Origin: Rhizophagus clarus | Taxonomy: Eukaryota; Glomeromycota; Glomeromycetes; Glomerales; Glomeraceae | Length of the DNA stretch: 64,000 nt | Reading direction: 5' to 3' | Assembly (NCBI GenBank): GCA_015698045.1 | Contig: BLAL01000215.1 | Span: 186,001 to 250,000 of the forward strand | Shown here: positions 33,937 through 46,047 of the stretch, one piece after another | Layout: each line of letters starts with the position of its first letter | Numbering within the stretch: the first letter of the stretch is position 1 | Notes under the pieces: generated by a model | What the model was told of the DNA's origin: nothing | Database searches by the model: none | Seen by the model: the letters and a program-made list of their open reading frames with translations, nothing else | Made by a program: the position numbers and the translations under genes

Positions 33937-34638
33937 TTATCTTCGGTGACGATACGTAGGTAGGTTTCTTGCCCTTCTACGATCGTGTCGCGTATCTAAA
34001 ATAAATTGGTTAATTTAAGATGTGAATAAACTTTAATTATAGAAATTTTATAATTACCTCGTCTTTCCCAAAATCTCGATCTAAATGTGCGATAATATCT
34101 TGCTCCGATACGCGACCATCTTCTTCCAGGGACACCGCTACGATAAAGGCAAAAACTCTAAATATCAAAAAACGAAATAATATTTAGTTAAATATTTTCA
34201 ATTTTAAGCAAATATTTTTTTTTGCCATTATATTTTTCATACATGGTATTCCCTGAGAAGATTCCTCCATTTTTGGTGGCATCGTTGTGCCGTGAACCTC
34301 GAAGTTCTAAAATGACGATTTAGTCTGATTCAAACGAACGAATTAGTTGGATTAAAGATAATAATTCTATTTTTAACATATTTTAACATATTAAATATTA
34401 TACATATGAACCTTCTTGCGATTGACCTCCAGAATCTCGATCGATCTCTCCCGTATTCGTTATGAAATTCGTCATTTCTTCTTCTTCTTTCTTCCACCAA
34501 GTAATCGGTGTATTCATCGAACCATTGAATAGGACGAGAGTGGCGACGAGGCTGGCGATGGGGCTGGCGATGAGAGTAACGATGGGGCTGGCGATGAGAG
34601 TGATGATGGGACTGGCGATGAGAGTGACGATTGGGCAT
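33937..34638 (-). CDS. Myb/SANT-like basic protein carried by the hAT element, four exons
   Basis: Exons 34412-34638, 34243-34306, 34058-34157 and 33937-33995, with introns of 105, 85 and 62 nt, all GT-AG and phase-consistent, give about 149 residues. The N-terminus is a His/Arg/Ser/Gln repeat (HRQPHRYSHRQPHRQPRR), then WFDEYTDYLVEERRRR. The Myb/SANT-like core DRSRFWRSIARRF follows, then RFTAQRCHQKWRNLL. The third exon has RYYRTFRSRFWERR. It aligns exon by exon with 1097-1703. An alternative ATG at 34671 adds 11 residues. By analogy with Harbinger elements, whose second gene is Myb-like and aids transposase binding, it may be a transposition cofactor; that is inference. Confidence 0.6.
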
Positions 34639-35316
34639 ATTTACAAAATTAAGATGTGAGGAAAAACGCAAAAAGAATGAGATGAGTAAATCGTAAAATA
34701 TCCTTTTATAAATAAAATTTGGACAATTCCTTTTTGTTCCCTTTCTTCAAAATACTGATTTATTAGTTTGCATCATTAAATTTAAATATCATCCTTAAAA
34801 TAATAAATCTTTGTTTATTCTCTTTGTTCTTAAAAAAAAATCATTTTTTTTAAAAAAAAATCGGAATATTTTGTACATCCCTTAAAAAAAAATAAAAAAA
34901 TCAGTGCATAATACATACAATGTGATTTGTATAAAAAAGTCATCTTGCATCGTTAAACAAATACCGATATAAAATTACTAATCATCATCCCTGTGTGATA
35001 AAATTTAATTGTTAACTTCTTTCTCTTTCTTTAGAGCACACATTGAACACGAATCAACACAAATTTAACAAAATTTGGCTAAAACGAGCGAAATTTTACC
35101 AGAATTATCAGCACAAATCGAACACAAATCGAACACAAATTGAACAAGATCGAAAGAGTTCGTTTGCATCACGTCGGTGTTGTTTAAATTTCGTCACACA
35201 AAAATTTTTTAATTTAAACTCTTAAATAAATCAATATAATTATAAACTTATTTACAAATTTACTTTATTAATAAAAGAATTATTGTTATAATGATTTCCT
35301 AAAAATAAAGAAAAAA

Positions 35317-37608
35317 TTATTCTTCTTCATCTACATCATCTACATCGATGAATTCATTCAATAAATCCTCTACATTATAATCAAAATTTCCTCCCCCATC
35401 GCTTTCTTGTTCGCTTTCTTGCTCATCATCATTGCCATCATCTGTATTAATTTTTTCGTATTCTTCTTCAGATTCATCTAAAATGTCGTTCAGGATCTCT
35501 CCAATTTCTTCAATTATTAATTTGTGTGACAAATCAACAAATTTATCGATCCATACATGTTCTATTAGGACAACACAATTATCTGAAGGAACTGTAATTT
35601 GATTAGGTAAACTTTCATTTGATAAAACATCACATTCATCATCATCATCATTAGTTTCTGCCAGAGCCTCTGCAATTCGAATGTTCATTTCAGTTTCGTT
35701 AATACGAGTATCATTTTTTTCTATACCATAAAAACCAAGCTCTTTCTTAGCATTGGACTTCCAATGCATGATCATTTTAGCCATGGATTCTAGTCGACTT
35801 ATATTCAAATTTAAACGCCGATCATTAAATAGCCAGCCAAGTGTTGAGAATCCTCGTTCGCAACTTGCGGAATTTGGACAAATCGCTAATAGATGGCGAG
35901 CGACTCTTGGGAGGCTGTTCGGTCGAGGGTTAGTATCGATCAAATTCCACCAATTTAGAGGATCGTCTAGAGAACAAGATTCATCAAGATCAAAGGGTGG
36001 TTTATTATCACGGTAGTCCTTAATTTGCTCGCATAGAGCCCTGGATTCTTTAAGATCAAATCCTAACCTTTTACCAATTGTAGTAGCGCACCTCACGATC
36101 CTTGAATAAGCTTTGGCTGTGAGAGGCTTACTCCTAAATCGGGGATCTAGGAAAAAGCAGGTTATATATTTGTCATCATCGAACTCTTTGAATCTTTCGT
36201 TCATCACGTTGAAACAATGGTTACGGAAGTTTTGATTAAATGATTTGGGTAATTGTTTCAAAACTGCTGATAGTCTTATCAAACTTAAAAAACAATCTCC
36301 AAGCATCGCTGATCTTGATTCTAAAGCCAAGACGGCTTTTCTCAATGGATTTAAAACGAATGAAAGAATTCGTAAATCGGAAAAAAAATTCCATGTTTGG
36401 ATAACACGTTTGACCTTATCGTTCAACAAATTACTTTCATTAGTAATAATTTGTTCTAGTACTGGTTCCAACCTAATTACCGAATCTACTGATTCGCTAG
36501 CCGTTGTCCATCGCATCTTACAATATAACTTAATGCCTCCTCCATGAATACTATTCTCTTTGATGAGTTGTGTGAGTTTGGCTCCAGCTTGATGGGAATT
36601 TTTAAAAAATGAAGCTAATGTATTAACTTTTCGTAATAAACGATCTCCAAAACTTTCTTTAAGTATATCACACGCGATAAGATTGACCGCATGTGCTATA
36701 CATCATACGTTTTCGATGTTAGGGTATTTCTCTTCAATAATTTTGCGTGCATTCCGAACGTTTGAGGCATTATCGGACACAATAGCTGATATTTTATTCG
36801 GGCCGATCCTTTCAATTATTTCTCCAATCACTTCGGCTACGTAATTACCTGTATGCGAATGTTCTGACAAATCTTGAAGTTTATACAAATACTCTTCTCT
36901 CGACGGAGTCATAATAACAAAATTCCATATAGAACGATGAGTGGGGGACGTCCAACCATCGAACGCTAAATTATATTAATATTAATATTATTACTTAAAA
37001 ACACATTAAGAATATTGTTTTAAAAAAGTATAAAAAAAGTATCAAAAACCTAAAGTCAAATTAGCTCCATTTTCAATGACGGATGTGACAGTTGAGTTCA
37101 CCATTGATAATTCCCGCTCAAGTAACTGATCTGACAAAAATTCTCTGGTTGGCAGCTCATACGAAGAATTAAGCTCCTTTACAAAGTTAATAAAAAAAGG
37201 GTGCTCGACTATCCGGAATGAAATACCACATGCAACGAAAAATTTAGCCAAGGCACGATTAATCCTAGTTACTCTACCATCAGGAATTTTTGTGGAATCA
37301 TGGTAGTCTGTAATATTTAACTGATTACTCCCAACAATTTTTCTTTTTTTATTAACTTTATCTTCACGCTCTAATATTTTATTCAAATATTTTCTAACAA
37401 TGGGTCCTGGAGCTTCCGAGCAGTGGTTCGCAAAGTGCTCTTCAAGTTTTGATATATCACCTCATGACCATGAAAAATTACAATATTTACAAGTGGCATG
37501 ATATTTTCCTGAACCAACGGGATTTCCTCTAATAGCATCCTCCCAGGTAGAGCTGGGAGGCCTACCACCTTTATTTTTATTTTTTTCTAAGTCTAAAGTG
37601 CTGGTCAT
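35317..37608 (-). pseudogene. hAT-family transposase
   Basis: Two exons, 37050-37608 and 35317-36965, with an 84-nt intron; 735 codons. A BED-type zinc finger is at the N-terminus (GGRPPSSTWED, then CKYCNFSW and LEEHFANHC). The RNase H-like core includes FDGWTSPTHRS and SAIVSDNASN. The C-terminal hAT dimerisation block is clear (LAICPNSASCERGFSTLGW), followed by an acidic tail rich in Asp and Glu. Only two in-frame stops break it, TGA at 37462-37464 (inside the finger) and TGA at 36703-36705. Both are where Arg would fit (CGA to TGA). The enzyme would cut and paste this element and its relatives sharing the TIR. Confidence 0.8.
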
Positions 37609-39478
37609 ATTGAAATGTGTATAAAGTTTTTTTATTTTGTACGTGTTTAAGTAAAAAAAGTAATGCAAGGCAAACACGAAGTAATTTAAAAAATCCATAA
37701 CAGATAATCATATGATTTGGTTCAAATTTCAAGGTATAGCCGTAACAGTTGGGGATTATAACAGTAAAATGATAAATAAAAAAAGGAGTTAAAGGAGTTA
37801 AAGGACGAAAAGTAACTGATTATCTTTGATATTAATGATGTCAGATCATTTCCTGAATGACCGTCAGATATGATTGGTTGTGTGTCATGTGGTGGCTGAA
37901 TTTTATTTTGTTACACTAATTACATTATTAGAAAAATGAAACTATGCTGAAACTATATTAAAGTATTAATATATATTATGCCGAAACTATGCCAAAATGC
38001 CGAAACTGTTTCGGCATTTCGGCAGTTTCAGCAGTTTCGGCATTTCGGCATTTTTGGCTGCTTGCCGAAACCTAGTTTTGCCAGTTTCAGCAGTTTCGGC
38101 ATGCCGAAACTCACTAGTTTCGGCAAGCAACCTTAATTTTAACAATATTTGTATACGAATTTAGATAGCTTTATAATTAGAAAAAAATTTATTATTTTTT
38201 TTTTTTTTTTGATATTTATATTTGAAAGTTCATTCCTACAATATGTTTAAATTCCAATTTGAAGTTCCAGTTCAAAATCTACAAAAAGAGATGTTAAAGA
38301 ATATTAGTGAGTGTTCTTATATAAACCCACTCCTTTTTCCTTTAGAAATACTCACCTATCTTGAATTATTCCAAGTTCTAGTCTAAATTTCGCAAAAAAG
38401 AGAAGTTAGCAAACGCTTTATTCAAACTCGCACCCCCCTGCTTTTAGAAATACTTAACCGTCTCGAATTCCAAATTTTACTTCAAAATCTACAAAAGAGA
38501 AGTTAAAGAATGTTAGTAAATACTCTTTAATACATAAAAAATCAAACCCGCTTATCTCCTTATAGAAATACTTACCCGTCTCGAATTCCAAGTTCTGATC
38601 GAATTCTGAAATCTATAAAAAAGAAATTATAAAACATTAGTAAGCATTTTTTGATAAAATTCCTAAAAATTTGAAACTTACCAATGTAATAAGCTATAAA
38701 AAATAGAATAATCTTGATTATGTAGGTACTAAAAAACTAAAAGGAATGTTAGTAAAATTTTATTAACATTGAATTCTGCTTCTTACACTTAACTCACCAT
38801 ATTTGCAAGAGTCCGTTAGTTCCAATTTATACTTCAGTAGTACCTAGTACTTTTTTTTTTATAAATAGTTTTTTTTTTTATTTTTTTAAATCAGTGGAAA
38901 AGAAAAAGGTTCGGTTTATAAAAAATCTTTTTTTAAAAAAAAATTCGGTTACTAATAATATAAATATTAAAAAAAAATTCAGTTTATAAAACCGATAAAA
39001 AATATTAAATATTAAAAAAAAATTTCGGTTATAAAAACCGATAAAAAAATCTTTAAAAAAAAAAAAATTTAAAACTATAAAATTGTAAATTTTATGATTG
39101 ATAAATCGTATTTTAGCATATCGAATAATTTTCTACAACAGTATATATTGATCGGCCAAATAAAAATATAGGTCAAAATACGCAAATTAAATCTTTTACA
39201 TATAAAAATTTTTAATAAAAATACGCAATCTAATGACCTTACTATGGACAAAAATCTCCTAAATTATACGCAAATCAAAACCTTACCCCGTCCAACTCCA
39301 CTATGATGACGACGCATTGATAGACCCTACCCCTATATGTATATTTCTGGGTCCTGACTTCATCTCCCACTTGTTCTACATTGAACATTAACAGCTGATG
39401 ATGGAATTATTATTAAAAAACTTATGCAAGTACAAGCAAATTGTAGATGGAATTTAAATAGTATTTTATTCTAACACC

Positions 39479-42400
39479 TTAAATAGGTAGCCTATTACTT
39501 GATATTTCCTCTAGCCTTGCATATTCAATTTTAATCTTTTGATCTACTGAAAATACATCCGGTTGAAGAGACAAAATCTTTACATCATTCCAAGATTTAC
39601 ACCTGCTTAGGGTGATATAAGCTTGATCTTTTGCAAACATTTGGTTATCTAAATAAAGTGAAGTTTGTGGTTAGGACTCCGATCGGTTCAGTTCAGTTCA
39701 GTTTTTGCAAATACGAACCAAATTAATCGGTATTGGTATTAATGATTACTGAAACTAATCGGTAATTACCAAAAACTGAACTGATTTACCAAACGTTTTT
39801 AGTAAAAAAACGTTTCGCAATGTTTAGCAAAAAAAAAGTTGCGAAATGATTTTTTCTTATCAAATCATCCATAAAAAAACGTTTCACAATGTTTTTTATT
39901 AAAGTGACAAAAAAAACGGTGCGAGACATTTTTTTATATTAAATCATTTTATAAAAACATTTCGCAACGTTTTTAAATAAAAAGGAAAATAATGTTGCAA
40001 AACGTTGTTTTCTATATTAAATTTCTGATGTAAAAAATGTTTCGCAACATTTTTTACAAGTTTCGCAAAAATAATGTTGCGAAACATTATTTTTTTTATA
40101 TCAAACGTTTATGTAAAAACGTTTTGCAACATTTTTTACAATGTTCACAAAAATAACGTTGCGAAACATTATTTTCATATTAAATTGTTTATGTAAAAAA
40201 CATTTCGTAACATTTTTTACAAGTTCCGCAAAAATAACGTTGTGAAATGTTATTTTTTTTATCAAATCGTTTATGTAAAAAACGCTTCGCAACATTTTTT
40301 ACAAGTTTCGCAAAAATAATGTTGCGAAATGTTATTTTTTATCAAATCGTTTATGTAAAAAACGTTTCGCAACATTTTTTACAATGTTCGCAAAAATAAC
40401 GTTGCGAATCATTATTTTTTATCAAATCGTTTATGTAAAAAACATTTCACAACGTTTTTTACAAGTTCTGCAAAAATAACATTGTGAAACGTTATTTTTT
40501 ATATCAAATGTTTATGTAAAAAACATTTCGCAACGTTTTTTTTAACTACATTATTTAATAAAAAGACGTTTTTCTTATAAAAAAAACATTTTTATTATCA
40601 GTAAATCAGTTCAGTAAATCGCAAAACTGATACCAAAACCAAAAGTTTTGGTTCGATAAATCATAAAACCGAAACTGCTCCAATATCCAAACCGGTCAGT
40701 ACGGTTCGGTAATTACTGAAACTGATCGGAGCCCTATTTGTGGTAATGTAATTGATTGTGTTTTATGTACTGTTAAAGCGAAAGCATTTTGCAATGGAAA
40801 CTGGATTCTACATGCTGGCATTCCATTAATATTAAAATATGCTTGTTCTAGCCCCACTTCAATACTAGCAATTCCTCTATTTACACAAAATGCTACCCTA
40901 ACAGTTTCTTTCTCCTTATTTATATCTGTAACAATACCAATTGTCCCATTACAAATTTGTTTCTTAATATATTTATTATTAAGAAACATTACTCGACAAC
41001 CTATCTGTAATTTCACAACAGAAGGCAAGTTTGTCTTATATTTCATTAAATATTCTGAGCTTTCATGATCTTGCTCTTTCCCATTAATAAGGTCTTTTGA
41101 ATATAAGATTAAAAACTTGTCATTTTTGACCGATAAAGTATTGCAAATTTGAGTATTAATTTGTTCTGCTGTTTCCCTATAACCAACAATATGAGTTGTA
41201 TTTAATACATTTTCTAAAAATAAATTATTTGAACTATCCTAAAACTTTTGATATAGTATATTATATGTTGATTCTGTAATGTTTCCAAATCTTGCTTCTT
41301 CTAATAATGAATAATACTGAGGATCTTCTGCTTGTCTTTTTGCTTCTCTTAAAAAAAGTGGGTAAAATAACTTCCATACAGGTGATTGGAATACATAATT
41401 TCCACTTACTGGTGGCAATTGAAATAAGTTACCAAGAACTATAACACTTATACCTCCAAATGGTAATGAATTTGAGTGCAACTTTGAAAACATATTTGAG
41501 AGATAATCAAATAATTCAGATGAAACCATTGAGATTTCATCTATTATAAGAATTTTTAGTTTTTTAAGATTCTCTTTTAATATTTTATCATTAAATGCTA
41601 ATGTCTGAAAACCACCTTTTGTAGCATGTATTTTTAAGGCTGAATGTATGGTAAAGCCACCAATATTTTGTGCAGCAACACTAGTTGGCGCAAGTACTAA
41701 ATATGAAAGTCCTCTCTTTTCAAATTTCTTCAATAAAATATGAGTAAGAAAAGATTTTCCTGTTCCAGCAGATCCTGTTATCAAGAAGTATGGATAATAT
41801 TTGCCATCATTTGGGCCTAAAGTTCTAACTATTCTATTGACATATTGATATTGATCCTTTGAAAGGCTTAACATTGTATTTAATGGAATTATTGGAGGTA
41901 TAATTTTCATTTTTGTTAATTGGTTACCTATTATTTCTTTAAACTGTGTATTTGTTAGCCCCATTAGATTTTCTAAAAATGCGTGAGTAAGTTCAATAAA
42001 TTGATCATTAAAGTTATTAATCTCTTCTTGATGTTTCTTTTTATATAGTATACATTCATTATGATACACTTCAGGAAATTTGTTTAGAAGATGTTCTCTA
42101 TAAGTTGAAAAGTATCCTTTTAACTCTTTCTCACTTCTTGGTTTAAGCCTTAGCAATAGTTGTTAATAGAAATATAATTCACCATCTATTAATCTTAAAT
42201 GTTGTATTCTTGTTATAATTTTAGTTCTTCTTTTTACAACATAATTTCCAAGTTTATCATGATATACTTCTCTTGATGTTGTTAATTTTGAAGGAAAAAT
42301 ATTGTATGACTCAAAATACTCTTGATATAATAATAAATCAAACTCCTCATTTTCTGGTCTATTGAAGTATTTTTCTATGGAATCTGGATAGAATGGTGTC

Positions 42401-44611
42401 TCATTTGATACCTTTAATAATGAAATTGGAAGTACTGATTTTTGCCTAGTGCTAGGAGGATCTGTTACAAGGTACTGAACTTTAACAGAAGAATTACAAA
42501 TAGTTTCACCAAGAATCAAGAACATTAATTCCATTGTTCCAAGTCTGCGACCTTGAATATGTTGTCTATATTTATCATCTTCCTGAATATTAAATATGTG
42601 GGTTGGCTCCCTTTTTGCAATATATTTAGTCATATATCTTGCAAAGCCTCTTGTTGTCACATATTGTAAATTCATATGTGCATTCCAAATAAATAGTATT
42701 GGTGCATGATATGGTACTATCCATCTATCTTGTTCTTTTGTACATTTATAAATAAACCTTAAACTATTAGGATCTTCATATGTATATTCTGAGTATGGTC
42801 GTAAAAATCCTTTTTTGCAAACTTCACCTGGAGCAGCAGGTTCACCACATCTTAAATCACAAGTATGAATTTGGTGAGTCTTTACAAGTTTATACAATTC
42901 TGATTCTTTTTCTGAATCTGGTAAATCTGCTCTTATCACATTATCTTTTATCATGTTATTAATAGATTTTGTCGCCCATAAGCATCCATGAATATGAGCA
43001 GCACCACGATTTTGAAATTCAATATGTTCAAAAAAGTGTAATATTTTTCCCCAATTTGTTAATTCTGGATCCTTCCAGAGGTTATTCTTCATACTTCTTA
43101 AATGATGAATAAAGTGATGAGTACAATGAAATGGTCGATTTGTTGGTAATGTATCATGATTATCAGTTCTTAATAAAATATTTTTTAAATGTTTCCACTT
43201 GTTTTCACTCATTGTTAATGCTATAAAGAGTTGAGGTAAACCATAATTATTTATCATTGCATTAACATGATGTTCTTTTTCATGAAAATAGGAGTCACCT
43301 GTTCTAATAAAAGTTGGTAAAGTTATAGTGATTTGTTCATTAACTATTAGTTTATTATTATAAAGACTCTTTTGAATTAAATCACTAGCATGGGGAGGAT
43401 CATGTAATTGTGATATTTGATTCTGACAAAAAATTCTCTGATTATTTTGATGATTACGATACTTTTCTAATTGCAAATAAGACCATGCTGGCCATATATG
43501 ATGTAATCTAAACCTTGGATCTTTTTCTCCAATTCGTTTTTTAATATATCTTCCATAGGTTTCAACTTTTACATTTGAAATCAATCATTGATTAACTAAG
43601 TCTTGATATGTTTCTTTACCATCAGGATATAAATCAGGAAATAATAATGCCTTTAAATTAGGATCATTTAGTGATATAGGAAGGGACAAATTATTATCTG
43701 TTCTAGCAAACCCTGCCATAAGTCGGCTGAAATGTGCATCCTCATCATGGATTTCTACATCAAAATCATTACTCAGAATTACAATTTCACCTGATCTAAT
43801 TATAGGAATATTTTCTTCCTTAAAATGTGTTGCAATTGGAAATGGCAAATTAATATTCTGTTCCTGATTTTCAAGGTGCATATTAAATGATTTTAAGTAG
43901 GGATTGTTATCTTTTAGCCAATTTGATCCTTGAATGAGAGTAGGATGAAACCAATGATTATTATTATTTATAATATCAGATGATTCAAGAAATGCACCTA
44001 ACATTCCAGAATATAAAGTAAAAGATCTAATATTTTTAGAATAATTCATAGTACCAACAATACTACGATATTGATTAAATGGAATTACTCCTGGTGTTCT
44101 ACCTATTGAGGAATGGAGATATATAGGTGATAAGTATTACGTTTACTTAATGGGATTGCTTGAATTTCAGGTGGAATAGGAATTAGATAAGAAGGAAAAA
44201 TTTGATTAGGATTGCTTTTACATATAGAACAGACTGCAATATGAGCAGGAGGATATGGGTGCAATGGAAGTTTTGATTTTGGAAATGCTATTTCAAATTG
44301 ATATGATAATTCCTCACTATATTGTATCCATTTTGCTTTATCTGGATATAATAAATACCCACAATTTGAACATGGAAGGCAAGGAAATTGATTTAATATG
44401 GTTTGTTGAAATGTTTTATGCAAATCATTAAGTCTTTTGAATGGTCTCCATGGTATTAAAATATTGGAGATGATTGCTGCTGAATTATTTGGTGCATTGC
44501 ATTATTGTAAGAGATTTGTGAATTGTATGAACTATCAAAGTCAAGTATAAACTCATCATTTTCAAGATTATAAGCATCTAATGAGTAAATATCAACGTTT
44601 AAATCATCCAT
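39479..44611 (-). pseudogene. Helitron RepHel: HUH replication initiator plus PIF1-like helicase
   Basis: Starts at ATG 44611. N-terminal pieces at 44103-44423 (CLPCSNCGYLL) and 43585-44049 are in shifting frames. The HUH Rep domain (42163-43584) has the paired histidines in GAAHIHGCLW and the tyrosine motif YMTKYIAKREP. The helicase (41239-42156) shows GSAGTGKS (Walker A) and ILIIDEISM (Walker B). The C-terminal part (40745-41046) includes FALTVHKTQS. It is then interrupted by a 1.07 kb MITE and resumes at 39664-39479 with AYITLSRCKSW. In-frame stops: TGA 43585, TAA 42163, TAG 41239. It would nick, displace and re-ligate Helitron DNA in rolling-circle transposition. Now inactive as read. Confidence 0.85.
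39672..40736. mobile_element. 1.07-kb hAT-type MITE inside the Helitron helicase gene
   Basis: Inverted ends start TAGGACTCCGATCGGTT / TAGGGCTCCGATCAGTT, flanked by the 8-bp duplication tttgtggt (39664-39671 and 40737-40744). The interior (39780-40560) is a tandem array of about 100-120 bp units built from CGTTGCGAAAC / GTTTCGCAACG palindromes and tatcaaatcgtttatgtaaa linkers. No coding capacity. It splits the last helicase motif from the rest. Confidence 0.8.
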
Positions 44612-44872
44612 TTTTTTAGAGAATAAAATTTTCACTTTTTATAAAAAGGGTGTCAAATATATAATTTTTTAAAACAATAGTAAATATGAAAGTTTTATTG
44701 GTACATTTATATTGTTAGATAATATATATTAGTAATATTGTATTATTAATAAAGTACAATCAACTGAAATCATTCATTGTGACTTTAAATTTTATTAATA
44801 ATCAAAATTTAATTCCTATTATTACATAAACAATCGATTTAGACAATAGCTTAAAACTTATCTTTTTATAAC

Positions 44873-46047
44873 TTAGTCTATGTTACTTCCACCCTCAAGA
44901 AATTCTGTAGCTAAATCAGATAACTTTTTAGAGTTGTCCTTGATGGTTTATCTGCATCAGTGAGGTTATTATTGGATTTTCTGTTATATTTTCTTTTATT
45001 TGTTTTTTTGGTTGATAATTCTTCTAAGAGGGAGTTAAATTTTTTGAATAAATAAACATAAAAAAAAATTAATTTAAATAAAATTATTATAAAAATAATA
45101 AATTTTAAAATAATGAAAAAAAAACAGTAAATGTGTTATATATTAGTAAACATAAAAAATTTTTTATACCTTTGCTATTATTATCATCATCATCAGATAG
45201 CTTAATAATACCTTCAATTTTATCCGCTTTGATCCACTTTTCCATATTTATAATTGTTAATAGAGTTAAAAAAATCACTGTTCACATCTTGTGATGGATC
45301 CTCACTTGTCACTTTTGATGGATCTAGCCAGGGAAGTTTGGTCATAGTATCTTTTTTATCAAATGAAGAGTGACTATTCATGTTATTAGCATAGACAATA
45401 TATGTAACTGTCACTATGATCTCATCTTCATTTTTTATTAAATTCCCTATTGTATCCAATTTGTTGCCTTTTTGCAGTTTATTCACCTTATTTGATAATC
45501 TCAAATTATGTATAGGACAAATACATGTAATGGGAATTTCTGTCTGATTTTTTCCATTAAATTCTATCACTTGTGTTTTAAATTGTATATTATTACCCTC
45601 AACAATTGGAACAGATAATACTGTACATTGAAATGACATAAAAATTTCTTGTTCTGGTGTGTTATTAGCAATAATCTTGATCTGATATGCCATCATTACA
45701 TTAAACTAAAAATTAAAGTAGTATTTCAATAAATCAAAATATAATAAATAAATAAATAAATAAATTAATCTTTTATAATAAAATAAAAATATTTACCTGA
45801 AGTTCCTGGGTGTTTTTATTTGATTTTCTTTGATCTGTCATGTTGTTTACAAACTTTCCATTTATTAAATATACACAATTGGTATTTATTGGTAGATTAA
45901 ATGAAATAAATTAACGAATATAGGATCATTTTTTTCAGGTCTATTACAGGCAATTATCCCTTTTGTAAATGTTGAATTGTCAGAAGAATTAAGGGTAGTT
46001 GTTTTTGCTTCCACAATATATTCTATAGTTGAAAAAACAGAGGGCAT
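44873..46047 (-). pseudogene. Helitron-borne unrecognised (possibly OB-fold/RPA-like) gene, copy C
   Basis: ATG at 46047 (MPSVFSTIEYIVEA), exon 1 to about 45797, an intron, then exon 2 from about 45706 (FNVMMAYQIKIIANN) through 45220, and a probable third exon (EELSTKKTNKRKYNRK) after an intron ending near 45028. Exon 1 has lost one base relative to copy B near 45915, which shifts the frame. Another shift occurs near 45250. The protein looks beta-rich with a basic tail. It lies directly upstream of RepHel on the same strand, as RPA-like genes do in some Helitrons. I do not recognise the family with confidence. Confidence 0.4.

Larger units (their letters stand above)
33372..38135 (-). mobile_element. 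hAT transposon with a transposase and a Myb/SANT-like second gene
   Basis: Inverted ends TAAGGTTGCTTGCCGAAAC lie inside the 8-bp duplication attttaac (33364-33371 and 38136-38143), diagnostic for hAT elements. Subterminal regions (33400-33590, 37978-38120) are packed with GCCGAAA motifs on both strands, probable transposase-binding sites. The transposase (35317-37608) has two stops; the second gene (33937-34638) is intact. A related non-autonomous element with the same ends sits in the LINE at 57062-59841. Confidence 0.9.
33054..39355. mobile_element. Non-autonomous DNA element inserted in the Helitron 3' hairpin
   Basis: Ends are inverted repeats starting AGGACCCAGAAATATA. Target duplications are gacttcgt (33046-33053) and gacttcat (39356-39363), eight bases with one mismatch, which fits a hAT-type insertion. 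Subterminal tacgcaaat motifs occur near both ends (33110-33140, 39175-39290). About 1.5 kb is its own sequence; the rest is the 4.8 kb hAT nested at 33372-38135. No gene of its own was recognised. Confidence 0.65.

Noticed and set aside
34462..34659. Plus-strand 65-codon frame of MGLAMR repeats
   Set aside because: Antisense of the His/Arg/Gln repeat of the spliced Myb/SANT-like gene on the minus strand.
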